Assembly: GCF_050908995.1 (NCBI RefSeq)
Contig: NC_135123.1
Span: forward strand, 17,112,001-17,176,000
Length of the DNA stretch: 64,000 bases
Direction: 5' to 3'
From: Andrena cerasifolii
Lineage: Eukaryota > Arthropoda > Insecta > Hymenoptera > Andrenidae
Positions within the stretch are counted from its first letter, which is position 1. The number at the start of each line of letters is the position of its first letter. The notes under the pieces are model-generated. The model made no database searches and was not told the origin of the DNA. It was given only the letters and a program-made list of their open reading frames with translations. Of the stretch, positions 1 to 12,900 are shown piece by piece. The position numbers were made by a program, and so were the translations under genes.

Positions 1-29
1 AGATTCGTGATTGAACGAGGGAGCAATAC

Positions 30-1253
30 CTGGCGCACAGGCCGCAGATAGCACCTATCGAGACCACCCATTTCGCCCAGTCCCATCCGATCCTTTCGAA
101 AAAATAAGGGAACGGGGCATCTGGATTTTGCTCGTAGTAAGGAAGACCGGTCGTTAGGACCGTCGAGACGCCGAAGTACGCCAAAAAGACGACAGTGAGG
201 GAAGCAACGATCGCTATGGGGATGGATCTCTGCGGGTCCTTTGCTTCCTCGCCGGTGGTAGCGACGCAATCGAAGCCGATGAATCCGTAGAAGCACGTTG
301 CCGCTCCCGTTATGATGCCGACGATACCATAAGGGGCGAATCCTCCGGTTCCGTAATCGCAACTTTCCTCCGTGCACGGAGGTTTCGTTTTCCAATTCGT
401 TACGTCAGCTTCGAACGGTGCAGTAAGTTACAAAGTCGATCAGCTTGAAACCGCGGTCGAGCGCGAGCAAATTACCTTTAAACGAGCCGGCGATAATCAC
501 GAAAATCACCACCAACAGATTCACCAGAGTGAAGAAATTATTGGCCACCGAGGACTCCTTTGCTCCGAACGCCAGTGCAGCTGATCGGAACGACAGAATA
601 ATAAGTTGAGATTTACAATGAAACGGGCACGAAGAATGAGTTGTTACACAACTTTTTACCGGAGAAGATTAAGGTAACCCCGAAGGCGAAGAAGTCTGGA
701 TAAGAAGAGAGATGGCTGATGTCGATATGTGCCGCTGATTCGAACGCGTTTCTCATGCTGTTGTTGAACAAAGCATCGACGTAAGTGCTCAGCCCCCGTA
801 CCACGCTGGCCGAACCAATAACGTACTCCAAGATTAGGGTCCAACCGATCAGAAAAGCTGTGAACTCTCCTACCGTCACATAGCTGTACACATAGGCCGA
901 TCCAGCGCGTGGAACTCTTGCACCGAATTCCGCGTAACAGAGACCTAGATAAGGGATCGAAATCTAAGATATGGAGCTAAACTTCGCTCGACGGTATTTT
1001 ACGTACGAATCGTACCTGCGAACATCGATGCGACGGCAGCTATAGCGAAAGATATGATTACGGCGGGGCCTGCGATGGCCTTGGAGACCGAGCCTGCAAG
1101 AACGTAGACGCCTACGCCGAGGGTCGAGCCAATTCCGAGGGCCGTCAGATCCAGCGTGGACAGACACCTGGCGAGTTTCGTATCTTGCGGTGGTTCTATT
1201 TCCTTCTTCCGACTGAAAGCTTTGTACATGTTTCGAAGCTTCCAAGTTCTCAT
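30..1253 (-). CDS. SLC7 cationic amino acid transporter (slimfast/CAT-like), 5' part
   Basis: Membrane transporter for cationic amino acids (APC superfamily, SLC7 CAT branch). Coding exons on the minus strand: 1016-1253, 660-944, 476-580 and 30-408; phases agree at every junction and the gene continues beyond the left edge. Seen in the translation: LTALGIGSTLGVGVYVLAG in the first membrane helix, YAEFGARVPRAGSAYVYSYV, the helix around LILEYVIGSASVVRGLS, and YGFIGFDCVATTGEEA, all typical of insect CATs. The start at 1253 is preferred over an in-frame ATG at 1349 because a pyrimidine-rich acceptor ending TTGTTGCAG lies just before it, implying a 5' UTR exon upstream. The intron at 409-475 is only 67 bp. 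Family call is firm; which of the several insect CAT paralogues it is cannot be settled from this fragment. Confidence 0.93.
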
Positions 1254-2919
1254 GTTGTATCGCTGCAACAAGGGGACGATTACGGAAACGCGAGTCGAAA
1301 TCAATATTCGTTTAATCAGTTTGATCCATGAATCTTTTAACCGGGACACATTGCCGCGCGCTTACCTAAGTACCTACACGTTCCCTCCCAACGCATGGCC
1401 TTGGCCATCATTCTTTTCATTTACTCACCATGTAAAGCGCAGTCAAAGAAGAATCCATTTCGTAGCCGACAACGTATTTAGCACGTGCACCGTACAAATG
1501 ACCGGCTGTAGATTCAACATTCGGTTCGCCACTAAAGGAGCGCTAATTGAAATTTCATTAAATCGGGCTCATAGATTGGTCGTCGTGCGAGCAGGCTGAA
1601 CTTGCTCGCTCAATTGGTCGGAATCGTTTCTCCGCCACGAGTAGATTAGAACCACCCGGGCTGATTTATATCGGTCATCTGTTTATAACGTCCCTCTTCA
1701 CTCTTAACTGTTGCTGCGATCCGATCACCTCTCTGTTTTCTTGATTTTCCTGATAACGCTAGATAACGTGGAACCCCTTCGTCGCGTCACGTCGGTTTCA
1801 TAGAGCCGCCAATCAAACATTAAACTTTTTTTGCACCGATACCACACCACGGTTTTTTTTTCACCATGGTATATGGCATATGTTTAAAAATCATTCGAAG
1901 GAAACTTTGTCTCCTGTGAGGCCATATAATCACGATACAAAGACTATCTGAAGTGTTTATGCGCGCTAGTCCCGAAAATTCGTCCTATTCTTACTCGATA
2001 AGTAATTTCAATCGTTCTTCTCGATTGAGTTTGAAACTCGCGTGAAACAAGGGAGATAACTAAAAAGCTTCTTTTCTAATGTATATTAACATCACGAAAA
2101 CAAAAGTTAGTCTAGTCTCTCTACTTACTTGAGCGATATTTATTTATGTCAGCCTTGTCTCCGTTTCGAATCAACTCCGAAATGCACTGGCAGGCACTTG
2201 TACTCGTTATCTGTGCAGATATCGATTATCCTCTTAGCGGTAAGAATGATACATACTCCCGTCATAAAAAAAGATACGGCGTGACAGTGTAATTGTCGCT
2301 GCGCCTTATGAATTCGAATCAACAATGTTCTTCAGAGGATTATGAAGTAACTACGAACTCTTCATTTTATCGGACACCTTAAAGATTCGATAATAGATGA
2401 AACTTTTCCACCAATAAGTTGGACACGGCTTGTGGGTGATAAATAAAAAGTTTATTTAGAAAAAGTGTATAATACATATATGGTTGCGTATATTAAACAT
2501 AGTCATGGTAACAATATTCGTTAACTATATAAACTTTACGCTTAAAAAGCATATAAAATTTTTGTATTGGACGGAAATTACGTGCGGTACGTTAACGGCA
2601 CGGTAGGACTCATCTCCTGCATTGCTCAGGAATAGCGCGATACGTGCTGAACGAAATACTACTTTGTATCTCTATCTGTATCTGAACACGAATTTCATAA
2701 TTGGACGTAAATAGAGTACACCGTACAGTGTACACAGAGTGCATTTAATTGGTTTGATTGGTATCCGGGAATCAAGGGAACTCTGTGTACACGGTGAACG
2801 CTCTAATGAACTCGTTCTCTGAACTCGTTCTCTGAACTCGTTCAGTTTCTGGTTGAAAAACATTATCCTTACGATGGACGATATTGTCCGTAATCATGAT
2901 ACAATTTATGCCCCTATTC
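1254..2919. other. Intergenic flank, no gene seen
   Basis: Upstream side of the transporter gene, AT-rich, with no supported ORF. The only structure noted is an inverted repeat at 2718-2740 and 2780-2796 (arms built on the match of GTGTACACAGAG to CTCTGTGTACAC), which could form a hairpin of about 80 nt. Confidence 0.5.
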
Positions 2920-3322
2920 TAGGGCTGTTCGAGTATTCGAATATTCGAGTAGCTTGAAATTCGGACCGAGCCGCGCCGAGCCGAGTCGATCCGAGCCGAG
3001 TACTCGAAAAACGTGATCGGCTCGAAAGAACCGAATAGCTCGAAGAGAACCGACAAAAAGAAACATAAAGGAAAACGCGAAAAATTATTTTCAATAGTTA
3101 GAGAATATTTTCATTTGCAGTTTACATTGTAATTACTCATATTATTACAAACCATTATTTTATTAATTTCATTAATTTTATTTCACCGAATTGTACGCAT
3201 CCAGTAGATACGCACATATATTCTAAAATATTTGAAAGATTCAAGCTTCAAACTATTCAACATACCCGGACTGCTCGGTTCTTTCGAGCCACTCACTTTT
3301 TTCGAATACTCAAACAGCTCTA
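2920..3322. mobile_element. hAT-type MITE with 8-bp TSD
   Basis: A 403-bp non-coding element. It starts TAGGGCTGTTCGAGTATTCG and ends with the imperfect complement CGAATACTCAAACAGCTCTA. It is flanked by an exact 8-bp direct repeat CCCTATTC (2912-2919 and 3323-3330). An 8-bp duplication with TAG-starting inverted ends is the hAT signature. The interior has GAGCCGAG-like subrepeats and no transposase, so it is non-autonomous. Confidence 0.85.
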
Positions 3323-3330
3323 CCCTATTC

Positions 3331-3617
3331 GTCATTCCATGCTACAAAGATGTATTCCGTACACTGTATAAAGATACCAAAGCAATCGCGAGTGTTGTCC
3401 AGCGTGCATAAACTTGCCTCGCAGCAGACTGAAATAGATTAAGCAAAACCTGTAGGTACTATGTAATCCAGAGACCAGAAATAACAGTTATTTTTTAAAT
3501 TTTTTCGAAAAAAAACATTGAGAAAAGTTCATTTTTATTTAAATAGAAGTCAGTCTTCATTAAATACTGCATAAATGTTCCGAAAAATCAAGTGATTAAA
3601 AAATATTAAAATCTATC
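3331..3617. other. AT-rich spacer between two repeats
   Basis: No ORF, RNA gene or clear repeat was recognised between the hAT MITE and the foldback repeat. Confidence 0.4.
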
Positions 3618-4190
3618 TGTTTTGGTTACTGATAACCATTGTTGTCAACGGAAATATTTTTTGGTCACTAATAATCATTATTGACGACGGAAATATTTTT
3701 TGGTCACTAATAACTGTTATAGACGACGTAAATTGTTTTCGGTTACGAATAACCATTTATTGACGACGGAAATTGTTGCTGGTTACGAATAACCATTATC
3801 GATGACCAGAATTTTTTGGTTACAAATAACCATTATCGTTGACGAGAATTTTTTTTGGTTAGGGTATAACCAATATCTATTGCAGAAATTTTATTTTGGT
3901 TACACCGTAACCAAAATAAAATTCCGTTATAGATATCGGTTATACCGTAACCAAAAAAGTTTTCGTCAACGATACTGGTTATTCGTAACCAAAAATAAAT
4001 TTTGGTCATCCATAATGATATTCGTAACCAAAAACATTTTGCGTCGTCTATAACGGTTATTAGTGAAGAAAAAATATTTCCGTCGTCAATAATAATTATT
4101 AGTGACCAAAAAATATTTCGGTCGACAATAATGGCTATTAGTAATCAAAATCGATATCCGTCATCAATAATGGTTATTCCTAACCAAAAT
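3618..4190. repeat. Foldback repeat made of short tandem subunits
   Basis: Near-symmetric inverted repeat centred at about 3904-3906, where GGTTAC and GTAACC face each other across 3 bases. Each arm of about 285 bp is a tandem series of units of roughly 45-60 bp built from GGTTACGAATAACCATTA followed by GACGACGGAAAT-like sequence; the right arm carries the same units reverse-complemented. It lies just 3' of the third recognised Ly6 exon (minus strand), so it may sit in that gene's last intron. No clear target duplication was found. Confidence 0.75.
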
Positions 4191-4313
4191 CATTTAAACG
4201 AAAATATTAAGTCTTATGCCATAACTTTTAAAAGTTAGGTTATAACAGTTAGGGTCCCTGATATAACGAAGTTCAACAAGGGGTCCCAAAATCGTAACAA
4301 AACGTTCACTTAC

Positions 4314-4839
4314 GATAACGTAATAATTGCATTTATCCCCCTGGCAGCAATCGGAACATTTCCAATCTTGGTACCATATATACGTGCAATCATTCATATT
4401 ATTCTGCTTTATTCTTTCACACTCCTTCTTGGTAGAACACCTTTTAGAGACGTAAAACTGTTTTTTCGCCCCTCGAGACCAATAGGGCGTGCCTGAAAGG
4501 AGAAATAATAACGATGAAGGGTATCGGAGGCATAGCACGATGTAAACATAACCTCAATCGTGAGTTTCGAAAGGACACGGACGATTAAAAAGCACTTTAA
4601 ACTTACTGCCCCATTGGATTTCCGTGAAACACGCATCTTGACCTTGCTCGCAAGTTTTGGTGCTTTTCAAACACTTCTCTCTGTTACCCTCCTGATTGGT
4701 ACACACGTAACATTCCAGGGCGTGGTCTAAAAACATTAATAAACAAACAAGAGCGCTCGACAATAGGATTTTTAATCAACGTACTGAACGAGAAGAAACA
4801 TGCGACGAGCAGCACCCAATAAAATCCTGAGACTTCCAT
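4314..4839 (-). CDS. Secreted or GPI-linked Ly6/uPAR (three-finger) protein, 3' end not located
   Basis: Three exons on the minus strand: 4785-4839 (signal peptide), 4607-4726 and 4314-4492. Phases are consistent across GT-AG junctions and give MEVSGFYWVLLVACFFSF followed at once by the mature N-terminus HALECYVC. The cysteine layout fits the Ly6/three-finger fold: CYVC near the N-terminus, an internal C...C series, and a C-terminal CSDCCQGDKCN matching the family CC...D.CN ending. Insect members (quiver/sleepless, boudin and relatives) are GPI-anchored and act in neural excitability or septate junctions; the role here is unknown. The third exon ends at a good donor (GTAAGT at 4313-4308), so a last exon carrying the hydrophobic tail should lie further left, past or within the foldback at 3618-4190. 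I could not identify it. Confidence 0.85.
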
Positions 4840-6939
4840 TCCGAAATACTGCTTGATCCGTCGAAAAACGAGTAAAAAAAAATGAAAATACACGCCAAAC
4901 AACGCGACACTGGTATAAATCGAACGAATGGAATTTAGCGGACATAGCGGATTATGGCATTCGTAATGTTGGCACGCCTGACGACGCTGCGTTACCGTTT
5001 GTAGGTTTAAACACTTTAAACCATATCTACATAATCTGACACGACGCGACGAACATCTTCGCAAACATTAGTTAGGTATATATTGCGGAATGCAAACAAC
5101 AGGGGTCCGATCGTCGATATTTCTTTCAATGGTTTTAAATTAAAATAAGTTGACGCTTCCTACTTTATCGATTCCTTTCGATCCGAATATTCTCAATATG
5201 TATTACCGCATCGGGCATCGCATGGAATCGTAGCTGTCAGACGTATCGCATGCATACATAAACAGTGTCCCTCATCAGCCATCGCATAGTATTAAATCGG
5301 CACAGGTCTATGCATAGGTTTGCGCCATATGGATTTGCGAGAAGCTGGTATACGGTCGCGTTATTAAAAATAGCATGGAGGTATTATTGACCCGCCGCGC
5401 GCGTTAGAACTCGGACTAGGTACGTTACATATGTAGGTATGTAGGTACAGATTTTCCACTAGACCGGCTTCGAGAATCGATTTCCAGTCCTTCCGTTTTA
5501 TCTTTGATCGTTAAGAAAGTCGCTTATAAACTTGGCCAATTCACGAAATCTCTCCTAGCAGGTATTACAGTTTGATGATTCCAACAATCGCGAGCGGATT
5601 ACTGACAATAAAGAATTCGACTGGGAATGATCCAGGGATGATTAGTGGATGGTTTATGCACCACGGTATGGTAGGACGAGGGTGAAAATTGAGAATGGAA
5701 CGGAAAAGAAAGGAAGGAGAAGATAGCAGGGGTAGGTAGGTATCTGGTGCATACGGTTCGTTCTCCCCTCTCCGCATAATTCGAACTCTCCCTCGGGGTT
5801 TCGGTGAGGTCGCGTGTGCTCGCGACTCTCGCGGCCCTTGGATGTCGATATTCGAGTGCGCAGCGCAGGCTGAGCAGTGGCAGTGTTGAGCCACTGCGCC
5901 GAGAGTCTAAAATTATCGGCCGCTTCGAGAGAGAGAGAGAGGGAGAGGCGATGGGGCGGAGAGAGATGTAGAGGAACGAAGAGGTGCCACTAGACGAAAG
6001 AATACGTAATCCAGGAAGAAAGAGGAGTTGGGGAAACCTTTCGCGAAGGAGAGAAGAGAAGGAAAGAATACTAGAGCGTGGAAAAGCGCAATTCAACCAG
6101 ATTACCGTTGTCTCTTGCTGTTTCCTCAGAGGCAAACGGAAGAAAAGGGTTGTGGTGTAAACCGGGCAGTTGAAGTATCGAGGAGGAGGGAAAAAAGAAA
6201 GGGAACCAGAGGACGTGGGTGGGCGCGGATACGATCGAGCTAGCGTAGGTAAGAAGGAAAAGGAGAGAGATAGCTGGAGGTGGTAAGGTGGGAAGGTGGT
6301 GGTGGGAGGGCCTGAGCAGAAGGGGGAAGCAGCGACGGCGGCGGTGGTGGCCGAGGCCAGAGAGTGTCAGACAGTGTCAGAGAGTCACCGTCATCATCAT
6401 CGTTGTGTCGTCTTCGGTGGCGGTCGCGGACGGTGAGGCACAGGTTACCGCGGGGAGAACGTATCAGCCTACTAGCCTACTACTACATAGCCTACACAAG
6501 TACACGGTCAACGTTTTCGACACCAGTTCGTCCCATAAATCTCCCGCTTTTACTCTCCTTTTTTCCCTCGCTTTTGCCTCCCCCCCCCCTCACTCCGCTC
6601 TCTCTTTTTCTCCCCTCTGTCTCCTCTGTCTCCCGTGTCTCCTGTGTCGGTGTCTGCGTCACGGAATATTGGCCGTCACCGTTGATCTGCTCGGCTAGCA
6701 GCTCGCTCTGCTTGGGCCCGAATCTCGGCAGGGACGAGCCGTGTGCGCGCGTGCATCTCTTTCGGGCGACAATTGGACGGAACGGGACGGAACGGGACGG
6801 AACGCGGCGTGACAGGCGTGAGAAGGTCGCGGGCAACTGGGAAGAGTGACGCGGAAGTGTCCGCGCGGCGAACAGAACCGCGGAGCTTTCCGCTCTAGAC
6901 GTTTACGCTCGGCCGTGGAATCAAGGAGCTGAGCGCACG
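4840..6939. other. Divergent intergenic region and probable PKC promoter/5' UTR
   Basis: Lies between the minus-strand Ly6 gene and the plus-strand PKC gene. The part from about 5.8 to 6.94 kb is GC-rich, with a GA run near 5930-5945, pyrimidine tracts near 6550-6630 and GGAACGGGAC repeats near 6778-6805; it is likely promoter and 5' UTR by position. No convincing TATA box was found. The long ORFs here are low-complexity and judged spurious. Confidence 0.45.
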
Positions 6940-9900
6940 ATGGCGGACGATCAGGAGGCGAACAACACGTGCGAGGACTCCCTTGGGCCCACGGACGCCA
7001 GCACCGCTTTCGCCAAGAAGATCCGGGGTCGAAAGGGAGCCCTCAAGAAGAAGAATGTTTACGTGGTCAAGAATCACAGCTTCATGCCGCGGTTCTTCAA
7101 GCAGCCGACCTTCTGCAGCCATTGCAAGGACTTCATATGGTGAGAGTTCACTTTTCAATCTTCCAACGGCCCGTGAGAAGCTGTTTTCCCGCTCCCGCCA
7201 CACTTTCTTCCTCCTCTTTTTTCGCTCTATCGATTCCTCTCCTGGTTTCGAGATGAATCGAGCCAGGTCGACCTATAACCTAACTGTCGTTCCATAGATT
7301 TCCTCGCGACGCGTGTTACGGAAAGCCTCTCTGTGCAATCGTAGAAACGCGCGTCTCTGGAATGTACGGTAGCTCCTGTCCTCCTCTACCTCCACCCCTC
7401 TCTCTCTCTCTCTGGCGCGCGCCCTGGAGATACGTAAATCCAGCGGATAGCAGCCGGTACAGAAGCTCGAGCAGCGGTTAAACGGTCCGGCCTTGAGAAT
7501 GCTCGTGCTTCATCCGAATTAGAAACGACCGAATCGAGAGCGAGAGGTCAATCCGACAGGACCGCCGGGGTTTTTCGGACGTTCGCGAACGATCGAACGA
7601 GTCCCGCTTTCTCGCTTGCACGTTCCGCCGGTCTCGCGAAGCTTGTAAACCGTCTAATCTTCTTCTCCACGCGAGACAGACCCTGGAAAACCAACCAGCA
7701 AACGCTCGAATTATCGAAAATTTGCGCGAATGCCGAGCCGTGATCCACGGTCCAGCAGAGGAGTCCATGTCGAACGAAATGTTTCGTTTAATAGGGAACT
7801 AAACGCGAATGGCAGCGGCACTGGAACGGCCGCGACGTTGTTCGATTGAAAGTCGCGCAAATGCGAATGGGAATGGCTGTGGCAACGACTGTGACCCGTA
7901 CGATGCTTAGTGCGTAACATTTACGATTTGTTGAAACGTAAAGGCTGCTGGCGTTGGCGCACAATAGCGCGCGACCCAGTAACCAAACTAACTTGTTTCG
8001 CTGACATCGATTTTACCGCCGGGAACGGACGCAACAGACATTTCCGATGTCCGATCATTCTGCCGTTTCATTCTCGCGGGAGAAGAAGCGACGAAACTGA
8101 ATCCAACCTACCGGACTCGCGGCTCGATATCATCCCTTGTTAGCTCCTCGCCTTGCGATCGTTCTAGTTTCCATTCGGATAACCAGATCGGCGAATAATT
8201 GGCTTAAATTGTGACAAATGCGGTTAACCGCGATCCGATCCGATCCGATCCGATCCGGTGTGGGTCTGATTCACTCTTTATTCTCTTTATGCTATTCGCC
8301 GAACAAGTTGCAATTTTGCATGTAAGGGCATCGAGGAAATCGGTTGCGCGATAGGGTGGATGTACCAGTAAATGAACACGTACCAGTGAATGGACATTTT
8401 TTATTAAAATGAGTAAAATAAGTTATTAAAAGAAGCAACTAATTAATCAGAGACTTCTTGTAATTTCTTGCTTCAGATCCAAACAATTTTTGCAGCACGC
8501 GGAGTCAATCGCGCTGCAAACATAATTTTATAATAGTGTTCGTTCGTTAGCCTTAAGTGTTCATTTATTGGTGCGTTTACCCTACCTTTCGCCAGCTTGG
8601 TCCACCTTGAAACGACGAAGCGGCTCGCCTCGCGGATACCGTTATCTAACCGGACGAAAGCGCGTTTTTTCAGGATTGGCTGCGAGCTTACTCGCGGCCG
8701 ACTACAAGATTTATTTCAGTGGCTTCTGTCTATTCACGACTCCGCCTATCCCGATCGCCGAGCGTAACGTATTTAACACAGGTTATTATCGAGTTATGTG
8801 GTTTCGCGTGACGAAAATTCTTTTATCTGCGAGGATGTAGATAGACCGACTCGCGTCTCAACGATAACATCAATAACCACGCGATCGAACCGCAGTGCAA
8901 CGTTTCTTTCGCTTATTCTCCAGACGAATATTCCTGTTACGATTCTCACGGGGACGGGATGCATCATAGCGAGTACGAATACGTAGGTACGTGTTAGGAA
9001 ATCCGACACTATTCGACGAACGATGGCAGCCGAATGCGACTGTTTATCCAAAAGGCGAGCACGGCGACGCCGAGTCAGGACAACGTGATGCCAGGCCCGT
9101 CATAAATTAGATAGGGCCTTAAGGAGATGTCAATGGCGTCAACGCGAGGATCTCCCGCTCAAGAACAGCCAGTCTTGTACAGACCACGACTCGAGACACG
9201 TTCTATCCAACCCACACCGAACTCGTCAAAATATATGTTTTTCAACTTATTCTGTTTTCCACATTGATTACGAATTCTTACATACGTGTGTCATAGGGAA
9301 TATCGACTTTCGACTAATTGTAGGAAGAAACTCTCCCTTCTCGTCGATACCCGTTGCTACTCGAGTGGAACAAAAAGTAACAGGAGCAATATGGGATCTG
9401 GTTTTCACCGGCTAATCGAATACGTCGCCTGTACGCCAGTCAGCTTTATCGGTTGCTCCGCGAGCGAAATAATGGAATTAGATTGTCTCGGATAGCGTTG
9501 CGAGGTCTGAAACGGTGACAGACGAACAGCGTTCACTTGCTGGATATGGCTCGTATGGCCGAGCGACGAGCGATTAAATTCCCTTCTACGTAGGTATCTC
9601 CGCTAAATTCTCGTGAAAAGACAAGAGTAGCCGATTCCAGATAGGTGGTACCTACATATAGCGAAGCCTTCCAGTTAGAGTAAAAAAATTTGGGCGTCGT
9701 AAAGAATTGCTTCGAGTCGTAAATTCGAAGGACATTACGCGGGGAGAAGTGGAGAAATGCCTCAGCTCGTTATTCTTCGCACGTTTTTTTATCCGAGTTT
9801 ATCAAGCTAATCTCCCCGAGATTCCGAGCGCGTTTACTTTAACGCGTGCTTGGTTTCACGACCTTCTCAATTTCGCTAGCTGTGCGCGCAATGCCGGGAA

Positions 9901-12900
9901 ACGATAAGTACCTATGTGCGTAGCCAAGTCGGCAAATCATCCAGGCGCTAAAGTAAACACGTTCCGAGAGTCGGGACAAGGACGTTGAAAAAAGCGTGGA
10001 AAAATAAACACCCGACCCCCTGCTAGGGTGTTAGGGTTGTATGGAGTAGTAGGTATGTACGAGCTCGCTTCTCATTCGGTTCCCGCGTCGAATCAACCAA
10101 CAAGCTGATACCTAGCATATTGACGAAAGAGGGGAGGGTCTGCCCCGTTTCTCTTTCGATAAACACCCTCCGACCTGTCCATCTGCACCAGATTCTTCGG
10201 TAGTTTCCATCTCCCCGAAATCTGTTGCTTCTGACAGGATGGTAAATAAGTTCTGCGCTTTTCCGATATTAAAAACGCTTGCCAACACTTTGCTGGAAAT
10301 GAAGTTTAAGCTCTCTGGATTATAACCGTCGCGCCGCGTTGGCTCGCCGAAGATGATTATCCCGCGGGATCTTTCCGGTCGATTGGAAATTCATTTACAC
10401 GCTTGAGGTATCGGGAAAGACGTCTGGAGGAAATGAAACGATCTTGATTCGGGAGAACCCTTACGGCATTGCGCGAAAGGGTGACTGTACCTAATATCGC
10501 ATAAAATTTATCGGTTATGCACTGAATTAGTAGGCGCTTAACCATACGTAGGAAGACGTACTGTAATTGCCGCGTCATGCGATCAACAATTACAGAAAGG
10601 GAAATATTTTAGTGAATCTTAATAGTGGAAAGATTGATTGGACTGCCAGAATTTTACATGACATTCGGAGCAGGTAAGCCTAATAATTCTGCGAATGCAA
10701 GAATATCTACTGGAAATATCTAATTAATGATGTACTTAGAAATGAAATCGATTCAAATATTTTTTGCAATGAAAATAGCGCTTTTCTTTTAGCAGTGGGT
10801 GCGTGCTCTCAATACCGACTGCCGGAGAACAATGGTTTCGATGTAACGTTAGTTACAGGTGGGGTCACGAAATGTGCGGAGCACCTGAAATAAACTTTAT
10901 TTGTCCAATATGTACATCCGAACGTAAAATATAAAATATTTTAAAAATCCTATTTCTATATTTTCAAAATCCTATTTCTATATTTTCGTAGTAAAGATAA
11001 AATGAGAGATGAATAAGAAAATTTATAGAGCAAGAAATAATAAAAGCACGCGTGAGAATGACTCTAAAAACTCATATATACATGAATTAATCAATACTTC
11101 TTGAGTAGGGGATATTAGGTACACTTTTTTCAGGACCGGATTTTTGCGCGTCTTAGGTTCTTTAATTGCTAATTAAAAATTCGTAGGTTTTACTGTAAAA
11201 CCAATTGCACGCAAAAATATCAATTAATATTCAATTGACAGCGATTTAAATTTTGCTAGGCGATATTAGGTACGTTCACCGTAGATATCTCTGCTTTCTT
11301 TTTATACAGAAAGGAAAAGGAATTTATCGCTTTCGGCAGCTTCGAGTTTATCGAGAAATCCTTGATACTCGGAACGATAAGTTTAAAAGACCGACAAAAG
11401 ATCTACCGCGAAAATTGGAAGGCCGTGGCCGATCGTATAGGCACGAGCGTCCATAATAGTCGTCGTAATTGTCGACGGTGGTGTACGATAACGCGCGATC
11501 GAGTAGAATGCGTCGCAATGCCTGCGAACGTTACGTTTCGAGGAAATGAACGCGCCCCGTGAACGTTTTATCCGTGTTCGCTGGTTCGTATTAGGGATTA
11601 CCGGATATCTGGACACGGATTCCGGTAATCCCTGTCATTCCTCAGAAATTCACGAGAATCCTGTCGCGCTGATCGCATCGCGGTATACTACCTCCCTTGC
11701 CTACGTATCGGTTGAAACTGAATTCCTCCATCTTCATCTTCGTCTTCTCTTTCTCCGAACTTTCATCCGTCTGTCCGGCGGGTTCGAACGAGTTCTGTTG
11801 TGGCACAATCTAAAAAAGCACCTTTCACGAAAGCGAGCGTGCTTTGGCCGGAGGCCAACGCGAACTGCCTGTTGAATTCTGCACCGAATACGCACCAACA
11901 ACCACTTTCCATCCTTCCGTTTAGTTCAGATAGGAATTGTTTTCGCGAGGCGAGCGTAGAAACCCGATCGGACCCGAGACCTCTTCGATACTGAAATTAG
12001 TTGCTCGACGATCTTCCAAGTTTCAATCTCGGTTGTTCGAGTCCGCCGAAATATGAATGTTGGCCTATTATCCAGGAATACCTAGCGTTCCGACCTACGA
12101 AAGCCTTTGCGCACCGAAAGCGTAGGTTCGGGCGTTTCGTTCTTCTATTCTCTTGCGTAATTAGCACGAAGAAAGAGGCGTCCGATAATTGACCGAGTTT
12201 TGGGCCAACTGCCAACCACCGACCGCCTGTTGGACCTACCACCCATACCTTGCAGCCATCAACCACCTACGCATCCTCGCCGTTGCGGGAGCGCTCACCC
12301 TTCCTGCTTTCCACGTATCCTTAATTCCTTACTACTCGCAGATTCCCGAAAAGTCCTTCCAGGTACCCTCGAGAATGACGGGACGCTAAAGATAGGCGCA
12401 CGCATATGTATTCTGGACTAACGCTTCCCGTTTCCAGCTTCCAAGTGCAGGCTAAGAATAGGGATGTTGCTTATTCGGGATCGAAAGGTTTGCGAGCCGC
12501 AGCAATATTGTTCACGGTCTATTTGCTGGCACGTTTAAGTTCTCGGGGGTGGCAAGGATTCTTTCTCGAAGCTGGGTCAATGGAATGGAATGGCGGAAAG
12601 CAGAACGGAGCAGAAGAAATTGTTGGAGATCCGTTTGGTTCTTGTCAAAGAGCACGCTCTCTAGCACTTCGCCCTGTCTTTCTTCAATAACCATTAGAAA
12701 GCGCGAGGCTGACTGCGACCTTCGTTGCCCAAACCCAAGGCGAGTCGATGGGGGGCTCGAAGTGTCTTTTCGGTTTTTCCGCAAGGGCTACCTGCTTGTA
12801 GGGCCCTTGAGGGCAGTTGGATTCATAGCTTCGGACAGTACACAGCGTCTTAGCAGTTACAAAGCTAAAATTATATTCTCCGTAAACTCCATGTACTGGA

